Positions 34,661 to 43,117 of a DNA stretch of 64,000 bases are shown here, in pieces. A program made the position numbers and the translations under genes. Below the pieces are notes generated by a model. It saw only the letters and a list, made by a program, of their open reading frames with translations. It had not been told where the DNA came from and searched no databases. The stretch covers positions 186,001-250,000 of the forward strand of contig MU623354.1 of NCBI GenBank assembly GCA_025201765.1, written 5' to 3'. This DNA is from Daldinia sp. FL1419. Lineage: Eukaryota; Ascomycota; Sordariomycetes; Xylariales; Hypoxylaceae. Numbering within the stretch: the first letter of the stretch is position 1; each line of letters opens with the position of its first letter.

Positions 34661-36469
34661 CTATTCTGTTCCTTCGTCGAGTAGCAACTCTTTAGGTGGT
34701 AGATCACTCGTCCTGGCTGCTGCAATTGCTTCCTCTCTCCTTCTCACCAGTGCCTCTCTCATTGCCGCTGCGTCTGCATGACCCTTTCTTCTCGCCTCCT
34801 TATCGAAGACTTCCTCCGGCGAGGGAAGCTTTGGCTTCTGCAGAAGAGGCTGGTATTTACCCACCGGACGCTCACTATTACCACCCTCATACGTTCGTGT
34901 CGTGGCTGGGATATGCAGCGGTGCTTTCGAGTTTTTTCGGAGACTAATATCCGTCTGGGTGGATATTACGTTTAACAATTGGCTTGCTAGTAGTTCGTCC
35001 AGCTTCCGTTCGCGCCAGTATTCCCACATGGAACTCAAGAGGCCGTTTGTCCCGTGCTGGTTCTGAGGGCTATCCTCGCCGACGTATACCCAATTAAGTG
35101 CATTCTCCGGCTTCTCCGGCCTAGGGAATATACAATCCCAAAGCACCAATGGTACTTCGTCCGCAAGCTGATAGTTGGGTCTTCGAGGTTCCGCCTCGAT
35201 ATCCAGGAGTCTGTCTACCACCGAGGGGTCTTCCAGCCCCTGGCCTACCGTAAAAATGATCGCTACCATACATCGGATCTGGTGCCATAGGAACGCAGTC
35301 CCCCGTACGTGGAGATAGTATACCTTGGGTAGCTTCTCCTTTGAGTCCACGCCCGGAGACCTAAACTCTTCGCGATTTAAGAATGGCAAAGCGGTCTCCG
35401 CATCCTTCACCTCTACTACATCGCTCTCAAATACTCTCCTCTCAAAGGTGATGTTTAATTTACTCGGGTCCACCCTGCAAAAGTTCCGAAAGTCATGAAG
35501 GCCCTCGAATTTCTTAGCTGCTTCCCGCATAGCTTCGATATCGAGCCAGCCACCTTTTACCTTCCTAGAGGAGTGCGCTGGGTTCTCGATACTCTGCGGT
35601 ACCGGCGCAAATGCTGGCTGTGTGAAAAAGTACCTATACTGCCTCTCTCTGCAATCGTATCTTGCAGAAAAATCCGCAGGTGTCGTAGGGCACCACGCGA
35701 GCATCCTGATATCAGGGGGTAACAACTTATTCAGAAGCCTGCAATATTGCAACTCGTCCGCAAAGTCGTCAAATTCCCGCTCCTTTTCCGGCTCCTTAGT
35801 CGCAGCATCTGATTCCGCTACTATGCCATTCTCACCGGCTTGCTGCACTTCTGTCGGTTGCTCCTTTTCAACCTTCTTGGGAAGTGGCCGGTTACTCCTG
35901 ACTCGAACAGCGATAACTTGGCCGAAGGCGCTTACGCCACGATCCGTACGCCCGCACTTGGAATATTCGCAAGAGTCCCAGTTGACTTCATCAGGCTTCT
36001 CGGGGAAGATCAGACACGCCTTCACAAATGCTTTCCAGAGCTCTTCCTCAATGGTTGGCAGGTTGGCACTCGATGCATACTCGAAGCCTCCATACCGCTT
36101 TCCCAAATACGCCAGTTTAAACGCCACGAGCCGTGTAGAGTATTTCGACGGGTCGATCTTGCCCTGAACCTTTTTCTTCTTCGGTGAACTGGTTACACCC
36201 TCCTCTACAGCTGTGCTTGTGGTAGACCCTTGAACTGTTTCCGGCTTATGCTCGCTGCTGCGAAGGTTTGACTCTAGATACCGGATGCGCTTTATAAGGG
36301 CATCCTTGGTCCACCTATCATAGGTAGAATCCCTTTTCTCCATGGTGCTTTTAAACGTAGCGAGTCCCGTGGAAAATTGACGTCGAGCCTCCGGACGAGG
36401 CGCAACAAAAATAAATTTCAGTTGTGTTTGGAGGCGTTGATAATAACACCTGCTACTGAAGGATTTCAT
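34661..36469 (-). CDS. tRNA pseudouridine(38/39) synthase Pus3/Deg1
   Basis: A single exon of 602 aa. The TruA-type pseudouridine synthase core runs from about residue 115 (VAFKLAYLGKRYGGFEYA). The catalytic motif CGRTDRGVSAFGQV has the nucleophilic Asp at residue 176. RQYRYFF and the motif GTAFLWHQIRCMVAIIF also fit TruA/Pus3. The family isomerises U38 and U39 in tRNA anticodon stems to pseudouridine. An acidic/Gln-rich insert lies near residues 200-235, and a Glu/Lys/Arg-rich tail follows the core. Two starts are possible. M1 opens a basic, hydroxylated, acid-poor stretch resembling a mitochondrial presequence, with T at -3. M43 (ATG at 36343-36341) has the strong context ACCATGG. The gene is divergent from the Rho-like gene, with a MITE in the shared upstream region. 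Confidence 0.92.
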   Translation of the reverse strand: MKSFSSRCYYQRLQTQLKFIFVAPRPEARRQFSTGLATFKSTMEKRDSTYDRWTKDALIKRIRYLESNLRSSEHKPETVQGSTTSTAVEEGVTSSPKKKKVQGKIDPSKYSTRLVAFKLAYLGKRYGGFEYASSANLPTIEEELWKAFVKACLIFPEKPDEVNWDSCEYSKCGRTDRGVSAFGQVIAVRVRSNRPLPKKVEKEQPTEVQQAGENGIVAESDAATKEPEKEREFDDFADELQYCRLLNKLLPPDIRMLAWCPTTPADFSARYDCRERQYRYFFTQPAFAPVPQSIENPAHSSRKVKGGWLDIEAMREAAKKFEGLHDFRNFCRVDPSKLNITFERRVFESDVVEVKDAETALPFLNREEFRSPGVDSKEKLPKVYYLHVRGTAFLWHQIRCMVAIIFTVGQGLEDPSVVDRLLDIEAEPRRPNYQLADEVPLVLWDCIFPRPEKPENALNWVYVGEDSPQNQHGTNGLLSSMWEYWRERKLDELLASQLLNVISTQTDISLRKNSKAPLHIPATTRTYEGGNSERPVGKYQPLLQKPKLPSPEEVFDKEARRKGHADAAAMREALVRRREEAIAAARTSDLPPKELLLDEGTE

Positions 36470-36633
36470 CCACCCCCGCGTTAAGATATTACCTTAGGTA
36501 GTTATCCAAATAACTTTTTCTCATGTCGGGGTATTCTGGCGAAGTTCTATGTTGAATATTGTATTGTACCTAGATAATGTGCTATAGTAACTAATAAAAG
36601 ACCTAAAAGACCTAAAAAAGACCTAATAGAAAT

Positions 36634-37166
36634 CAGTAATTTTAACAACACAGGTAAAAACTCATAAAAACACAGGTCCTCGCCACTTTCCACATAAGAT
36701 GGTGGCTAAGATGGTTTCCCACCTAATTTGTATGAGGCTTATTAATCTTACACTTTAATACACACAGAATTTGATCCGGTTGCATATTTAATATATTTAA
36801 TAAATAATACAATCAATTCAATCAATTCAATCAATTCAATTATTATAATAATACGAATTCCAATCATGCGCATTTGATTGGTTAAATTGATTAAGCCTCG
36901 CTGCCGTGAGCGCTGGTGTTGAGGGTATCGTGTACGATTGTGGTGCTGGTGTAGGTGGTGGTGCTGGTGTTGATAAGCGCTCCGATATTAATAAATTTAA
37001 TTCGAAAAAATGCGACCGGGCAGTTTTCTGTTTTTTCTTTTTTTAATTAGGGGTTGGATTAAACCCCTTACAAATTAGGTGTGCTGTAATCGGGCCACCA
37101 TCTCACGTGGAAAGTGGCGAGGACCTGTGTTTTTATGAGTTTTTACCTGTGTTGTTAAAATTACTG
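36634..37166. mobile_element. Non-autonomous DNA transposon (MITE), Mutator-like by target-site length
   Basis: The element is 533 bp. Its ends (36634-36706 and 37094-37166) are 73-bp inverted repeats matching at 71 positions and starting CAGTAATTTTAACAACAC. It is flanked by a perfect 9-bp direct repeat, AATAGAAAT, at 36625-36633 and 37167-37175, the expected target-site duplication. There is no coding capacity. The interior holds CAATTCAAT repeats and a GGTGGTGCTGGTGT tract, and a further imperfect inverted pair (CACCTAATTTGTA) lies inside each terminal repeat. A 9-bp duplication with long terminal repeats points to the Mutator superfamily; Merlin-type elements are an alternative. Near-identical arms and an intact duplication suggest recent insertion. 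It lies 155 bp from the pus3 start and about 210 bp from the Rho-gene start. Confidence 0.92.
36812..36840 (+). repeat. CAATTCAAT-type short tandem repeat inside the MITE
   Basis: About four copies of ATCAATTCA in a row lie between the two inverted arms. Confidence 0.7.
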
Positions 37167-37384
37167 AATAGAAATGAGTCAAGATGCCCGCTACAGTGTC
37201 TTATCGATAGTGGAGTCCCTTGCAAAGCAGGGAAAGCTACTGTAAAAGGAGCAGGCTAAGCGCAATTAATTGGGGCCATTCATATCTCACTTCCCATCTT
37301 CATCGAGCTGAAGGTACCAAACATACTTATTTAGCTCAAAGTTGGCGATTCGATTTCATAAGACATCTAGTTTAAATTTTGGTA

Positions 37385-38077
37385 ATGGATGAGGTAACAA
37401 TCAAAGTTCTTTTACTCGGAGATGAGAAAGTAGGGAAGACGACGTTTTTATCGTGCGTAGAATTCATTATCTCGATACGGGCACTTATACCGCTGTACTA
37501 ATACGCAACATAGGCGGATTAGTGGAGGCGGTAATAATCTCGAAGGTTATGCCCCTATTACTTTATTGCGAGATATAGACCAACCCTTCGTTTTCGAAAT
37601 ACGAAACCGAAGGCGTGCGTATCGTCTCGAGTTCTACGACACTTCCAGTCCAGAAGACTGGCGGGTCCTCGAACCAGACTTGGTCCTAATTTGCTACGAT
37701 ATCAGTCAAAGGCTGAGCCTCATCAATATGCAAAGAGTTGTAGGTATTGCCCTTCCTGCCCCAGTACTCTCGCGTCTCTAATCTCGCATTTCCAGTGGAT
37801 AAAGCAGGTCCACGCCAATTTTCGGACAAGCGATCATCTTCCCGTAATAGTTGTCGGTCTGAAGAGAGATCTAAGATCCGAAACCGACCCCAACGGCATC
37901 ATATATCCTCAAGAAGGACATAATGCGTCACAAGAGATGAGAGTGGACAAGTATGTTGAGTGTTCAGCTGTCACGGGCGAGCTTCTTAAGCTGGCATTCG
38001 AAGAGATCTGTAACACTGCGGTAAAGACGGCCATTACGGATGGCGGCCAAAGCGAAGGAGGGTGTCTCGTGTCATAG
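37385..38077 (+). CDS. Divergent Rho-type small GTPase with CaaX box
   Basis: Three exons: 37385-37452, 37514-37739 and 37796-38077, giving 191 aa. The splice at GTT/GTAGGT keeps the frame and gives QRVWIKQVH. The P-loop is GDEKVGKTT (residues 12-20) and a switch-I Thr is at 39. The G3 box reads DTSSP (residues 65-69) where Rho proteins have DTAGQ, so both the Gly and the catalytic Gln appear replaced. G4 is GLKRDLR instead of the usual GTKxDLR. G5 is intact (ECSAVTGE). The Rho insert region is short. The protein ends in CLVS, a CaaX box, so prenylation and membrane attachment are expected. Rho family members govern polarity, actin and wall synthesis, but the G3 changes suggest weak GTP hydrolysis or a constitutively bound state. 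The stop is 60 bp from the convergent rpc9 stop. Confidence 0.85.
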
Positions 38078-38136
38078 CTGTCAAGGTCCGCCGAAACATG
38101 GACCACATCGAAAACTTTAATATAAATATAATATCC

Positions 38137-38657
38137 TTATGAGTGCCCATTTTCGGTAGTTTCCATGACACCGTCTCCTTGGTCGCCCTCTTCTGGCTCT
38201 TGAGGGAACTGTCCGAGAATTTCGGTGACTGTATCAAGGATCTCCTGCTGTTGATCCCCATTGAAGCGATCCTCCATATCCTCGATAACAGTGTTAAGGA
38301 CAGGAATATTAGTAGGGCGAATGTTGAAGAGCATAATGCACTCTCCTTTGGTGATCTGATACGGGCGCAGCCTCTTGATCAACTCGGGGATTGCCGCAGA
38401 ATCAAAGGGCAATGGTTTCTGACTCAGAGGACCTGGAGGGCTCTCGAAATATTGCAGTACCTATTTTAATCTCATTAGAATCACTTATGCGTATTGTCCT
38501 TGAGAGAAGAGGGGGGGAATATTACTTCTTTGCGTAACGACTCCAAACTTGTAGGTCCCTTGCGCTTCTGGTCATTATACTGTTTCGCTTGGTTGCTCAA
38601 AAATGTATAAACTTCAACATTAGTTAACACAGCTGATTGAGCCTCAAGGATCTTCAT
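38137..38657 (-). CDS. RNA polymerase III subunit Rpc9 (Rpc17, CGRP-RCP family)
   Basis: Two exons on the minus strand, 38657-38526 and 38460-38137, with a 65-nt GT..AG intron in phase 0, giving 151 aa. The N-terminus MKILEAQSAVLTNVEVYTFL is the family signature. The second exon carries the HRDC-like part (IPELIKRLRPYQITKGECIM, then LFNIRPTNIPVLNTVIED) and an acidic tail. Rpc9 pairs with Rpc8 to form the Pol III stalk, which contacts TFIIIB and helps open the promoter. Yeast Rpc17 is about the same size. The longer open frame to 38741 is not used, because MKILEAQ is the conserved start. Confidence 0.92.
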
Positions 38658-39051
38658 TGTGGCGATTTCGGTATGCTTCCGAGTATCTGAGTCAAGACTT
38701 GGATAATAAATATAGCTGCATTTATGAGATTGCCAGGTCAACCTTTCCGTTATTGCGTTGTGAGATGTAAGTCAAATCGTATTGAACATATGTGGGGGCC
38801 CTAGATTTTTTCCCGAAAAAAAAGGGTACTTTAATACATGTAGATCAAGTTACAGCTCCGGCCCTATAGTGGGTTCTTCCTAGCGCTTCAGCCTCTGAAT
38901 TTTATTAACTAACTAACCTAAAACCCATCTAAGTTCAGCAGATACCGAGTGATCGGTAACCTTTTTGACCCATGATTTAATATTTAAAGTTTAAAAATAG
39001 GCACATTATGCATTTTCACTCTCCAATATGTAAATATTCTCAACACATTCC
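38658..39051. other. Intergenic region, likely rpc9 promoter
   Basis: No gene is seen. The sequence lies directly upstream of rpc9 on the minus strand and contains short A/T-rich tracts. Confidence 0.4.
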
Positions 39052-39249
39052 CTAATGCCTTGATTCTGCCGCTCTATCGAAATCATATTGCCAAGACTGA
39101 AGCTCGGCTTCCTTCATCATTATGGATTCCCAGGGAGCCGCCGGTGTTTCGTCGGCAACTAACCGCTCAGTCACAGTAGGCGCACTCTGTAGAAACGTGT
39201 CTAAGCGGTATAACGAATATGAATCTTGGGCATTACTATCCGACGACAT
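39052..39249 (-). CDS. Possible small acidic protein, 65 aa, function unknown
   Basis: An uninterrupted frame MSSDSNAQDSYSLYRLD ending in DRAAESRH. The composition (acidic, Ser-rich, with APWESIMMKEAELQSW) looks like a genuine soluble protein rather than an antisense shadow, and no other gene overlaps it. No domain is recognised. It may be a complete microprotein or one exon of a larger gene. It has the same orientation as rpc9 and cog5. Confidence 0.35.
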   Translation of the reverse strand: MSSDSNAQDSYSLYRLDTFLQSAPTVTERLVADETPAAPWESIMMKEAELQSWQYDFDRAAESRH

Positions 39250-40168
39250 TCAACTTAGCATTCATATCATGGTTTGATCAAGATCGGATTTCTTAAGGAG
39301 GGTGCTGTATACCTGTCGTTATCAGATACAATAGCTGAAAAGTCGGATCTCGTAGATGTAGACATGGGATAATCGTGAACAGAAGTTACGGGGTAGGTAT
39401 AGTGTATTCAAGTCATATTTCTCAAAATCATCGGCCAATTTGCTTCCCGTTAGCTTCACCGCCCTTTATAATATATATTCATTGTGAACTACGAATTATT
39501 CAGATGGTTACAGCACACTTGCTATTTCAATGGTCAAATTGGAGAGTTGAATTGAAGCGATACCCGGGTGATACCATGGGTGTATATTGAACACAGCCGT
39601 GTCCAGAGTTTACAGCTAGAAGATTTTAAGCCTCAAGGCAGAATACCAATATCAGATTACATCATGATAGCCACCTAGGTACCTATTCTTCGCAGAGGTC
39701 TTAAACTCCTAATAACACGGCTGCGTTATTAGCCTCAGCCGCCCCTAAGCGCGAGCCAATACGAGAGCACTACTGTGTTCTCGCGCGTTAAGCTATACGG
39801 ACATCACCGGTTCCCAAACAACATGATTGCACATAACCACCTAGGCATGCATAGATATGAGATGCGCGCTCGCCAATACTAACTATATCGTATATGAGTA
39901 AACCGCGTTTGTTCCTAGACGCCACTGCAAAATGGTGTAATGTTGAAGATGAGAGAAGCATATTAATCCACCTATTATAACTCATACAAAATCTATACCT
40001 AGGTAGGAATGTAACAAGCAGCACACTCGCCATTACTTTATTCCAAGAGGCAGTATTCGCCCTAGTGGGCTACCGTAATAGCACTACGCAAGTCTGGCCG
40101 TCTGTATATACCCATACGGTGCAAATCACAATGTGAATGCTCCACGGTTGAAGTTATGGCCTTTTCGT
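39250..40168. other. Intergenic region without a supported gene
   Basis: Only short frames without recognisable sequence are present. CCTAGGTA-type palindromes occur near 39675 and 39998. The last part is likely the 3' UTR of cog5. Confidence 0.45.
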
Positions 40169-41323
40169 TTATTGTAGGCCAGCTCGGAGCCTCTGTAACT
40201 GGCTCATTATTCCGTACAGTGGTTTGCTCTCTGCGCCGCCTCCGTCAGAGTTAGCAGTAGCAGCTTTCTTTGAACTGCTATCCAAGTCTGCCTTTCCATC
40301 TCGGCGACTGTTCTGCTCTACCTCCTTCAGTAGTTCCTTATGTCGATCCTCCACCATTTTAGCCAGACTCTCAATGAATTTTGTTCTTCCTTTCTCCTCC
40401 GCTGTTCCTTTCCATACTTTCGTTAGCTCCTTAAGCTCTTCGATGCGCCGCGCCGCCTTCTCTATCCCTTCAACGGGATCCGGATTTCTTGTGAGTAAAC
40501 CCGATATTTCCTCTCTCAACTGCTTAAGCACCTGTTGTCCTTTCTCCTCTGTGCTGTGTGCTTCTACCCCTGGCTCAGGTGCTGAGACGGAGAGAAACGA
40601 CGAGCTCACAGAAAGCTCGGAAGGTGGGAACACGAACTCCATAGCTTCGCCAAACGTCTTAACCACAGTGTCCAATCGCGAGCGTACTAACGTCAGGGTT
40701 TGTAGCTGGCTTATGTATGGTGGGTCCGGCCCCGTGTTATTTTGTGGAATAGATTCTAGACGAGTGGTAGCTGGCGCTTCTGGTGTCCGTCTTTCAGCGG
40801 TCGTGCCAACTCCAGCCCCATTAGCTTTAGTATCCGATTGCTCTTGTGTGCCATCCGGAATGAATCTCGAGATTTCCTCGTGTAAACCGTCCGATAATGT
40901 CTCCGATAGGCTTAACGTCTCGCCGCGTAAAAGTTCAACCTCATACGCTAAGCGACTCCCACTCCGTAGTATATCGTCGGTCAATTGCGTAAGAATAGTA
41001 GTCAACCTCGTCGTATGGGCGTTTAATTGAGAGAGCTGCGTCTGGGCTTGGCTAGATAATTCCGCTAGGGGAACCGCATTATCCGTCGTTCGGGTTAAGG
41101 ACGAAGACGTCGAAGTTTGGAGTGTTGGAAGAGAGGCATTTAGGTATTCGGCGGGATCGAACGATGGAGCAAGGAAGCTTTGAAGAAATGGGTCGGTAAC
41201 GTGGGGGGATTTTGGCTGTAGAGGTTGTTTCGACTGTTGTCTTGAATGATGCGGTAACGATCTAGAAGAGCTCACGGAGCTGTTTTGCCGTCGTCTAGTA
41301 GCAGACTTAGAATCCCAAGACAT
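40169..41323 (-). CDS. Conserved oligomeric Golgi complex subunit 5 (Cog5)
   Basis: A single exon of 384 aa, close in length to yeast Cog5 and much shorter than the animal protein. A Ser/Arg/Gln-rich N-terminus leads into DPFLQSFLAPSFDPAEYLNA, the start of the Cog5 N-terminal region. A long helical segment follows (LSQLNAHTTRLTTILTQL, then LAYEVELLRGETLSLSETL). Further helices are EEISGLLTRNPDPVEGIEKA and a charged coiled coil near residues 300-345. The COG complex tethers retrograde vesicles at the Golgi, and Cog5-Cog8 form lobe B. The assignment rests on the N-terminal motif, helical pattern and length, so it is good but not certain among COG subunits. Confidence 0.75.
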   Translation of the reverse strand: MSWDSKSATRRRQNSSVSSSRSLPHHSRQQSKQPLQPKSPHVTDPFLQSFLAPSFDPAEYLNASLPTLQTSTSSSLTRTTDNAVPLAELSSQAQTQLSQLNAHTTRLTTILTQLTDDILRSGSRLAYEVELLRGETLSLSETLSDGLHEEISRFIPDGTQEQSDTKANGAGVGTTAERRTPEAPATTRLESIPQNNTGPDPPYISQLQTLTLVRSRLDTVVKTFGEAMEFVFPPSELSVSSSFLSVSAPEPGVEAHSTEEKGQQVLKQLREEISGLLTRNPDPVEGIEKAARRIEELKELTKVWKGTAEEKGRTKFIESLAKMVEDRHKELLKEVEQNSRRDGKADLDSSSKKAATANSDGGGAESKPLYGIMSQLQRLRAGLQ

Positions 41324-43117
41324 CGTTGCACGATAGATTTATAGGTCTCGTATTGAACATTGGCAATATGTATTGAATTCTTCCCGTTGGAGCATAAATA
41401 GGTACCTCTAGGTAGCCTAGGTTAGCAGGTTAGTAGCTTATGTGACCTAGTCTGGGGTTAATTACGGATCCGTACCATGTATCATTTGCGCATTTTGTCA
41501 TCTTCCATATTATGTAATACATACCTGCCTATCTTTAGGCATTTAAATAATTGGGGTAGTAGCGCTGTGACCACTCCCCCCGACGCGTGGTAAGGGGTTT
41601 TAGTTAAGACCACTTCGGTAGGCCCACATATCCCACTCTAGTGGGTTAGGTATTTGCTCTGCTAGGGTGTCTTAGGTGGATTAGGAGTAGATCTAAGCCA
41701 GGGGTTAGTTACCGCACCTTATCTTAAATTTCAACAACGTCGACTTATGAATATCCAGTACCTAGGTATGTAAGTGCCTTCTTAGGTACCACCCAGGGAA
41801 GTCTATAGGGTATCCTATAGGCCGTCGTAACAGGTACTCAATCACTACATATGTACGCGTTAGTTCAGTCATAACTATCACATAAGTATCTATTGAATGT
41901 TTCAAAACAGGCACGTACCTAGCATGGACCAGCGCTTCTGCCTTTGTCATGGCTGCATTGGCTACGGCGGACATTTGGGGCTCTGCGAGGCAAGCAAGGC
42001 AAATTGGCATTGCTGTATGCCTAAGATGTAGCATCGGATTAGGCATCCATATTGTAGGGCTGAGTCATGATACTATATTATATGAGAAAAAGGCTACCTG
42101 CATGAGGCTACCAAAATCACAACCCCATAAATATTGTTGTTACGCTTTCACTTATAATATCAGCAATCGGTGCCTTGAAGCCACGGCGATGTTCATTTTC
42201 TAAAATCTCCAAGATTTTTAATCGCCGAAGTTAGGTATGTGCTTGGGCAGGAGGTACCTAAGGTATCGGCGTAGTCACCGAGCAACTACCTATAATTTTC
42301 GGTATTTACGAACAATTTTGGTAGTACTTTCTATATTAGTAGGTACCTAGCCTTGGAGTTTCCAAATTACTTGTACTGATCCTATGTACGCCGAAACTTG
42401 GAAGGTACGTAAACTTCAACACTTTAGCTACTTTTCTTACACTCGCCTTTTCGCCGTTTTCTCTGTTCTCAACATCCTCTTGTCTCTACATACAATACCC
42501 CCAAACCCAAAGGTTCCCCCTCCGGCGTTACCATTCAGCATTCACATAAGTATAGGTAGAGTTGTGAATTGATACATCTTTACCCAAATATTTACTGGTA
42601 GCACGTCGCCGGTGGGGTGATTAATACAACCTACCTCTATCCTTTCTACACAATCACCACAAACCCGCCGTGCGACAATTATTCAGACACATACTATTCA
42701 TACCATCAGTTGAATTAATAGGCCAAGAACTTATGCAAGTTACGGGTTTCGCCGTCACCTGGATAGCATCGACAGGCTACAATTTCTGACTTACCTAGTT
42801 TAGTTCAGGTATGCTCCCTTTTCCTCTACCCCTAATGCTCTCTTACGCGACAAGGCTTGGGTAATTACTATTGTTTGTTCAATAATGAAGAATATGAATG
42901 GGTTTTCTTCTCTCTTGGGATCTTATAATATTTGGCCTCTGAGCCCTGTATTTGCCCAAAAGATAATTTATATTCGATATCTATCCCTACTTCATTTATA
43001 GATACATTTATGCAGCTTCCTGAAATTGCGACAAAAATGCTAACTGATGATCTCCACAGAACCCAGGGCTGCTCGCCACTATTGGGCTTCTTGGCCTAAT
43101 ATCTTGGGAAAGGCGCC
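41324..43117. other. Intergenic region without a supported gene
   Basis: No convincing gene is seen. It contains several CCTAGGTA-type palindromes (near 41400-41425, 41759 and 42342). The last 300 bp, C-rich with a GT..AG-like pattern, are probably the leader of the PARP-UBC gene. Confidence 0.45.

Noticed and set aside
35622..36167. 181-codon plus-strand frame within pus3
   Set aside because: Antisense shadow of a well-supported conserved gene.
38658..38741. N-terminal extension of rpc9
   Set aside because: The conserved family start MKILEAQ lies 28 codons downstream, so the extension is leader sequence.
40224..41030. 268-codon plus-strand frame within cog5
   Set aside because: Antisense shadow caused by codon bias; the minus-strand frame carries the family motif.
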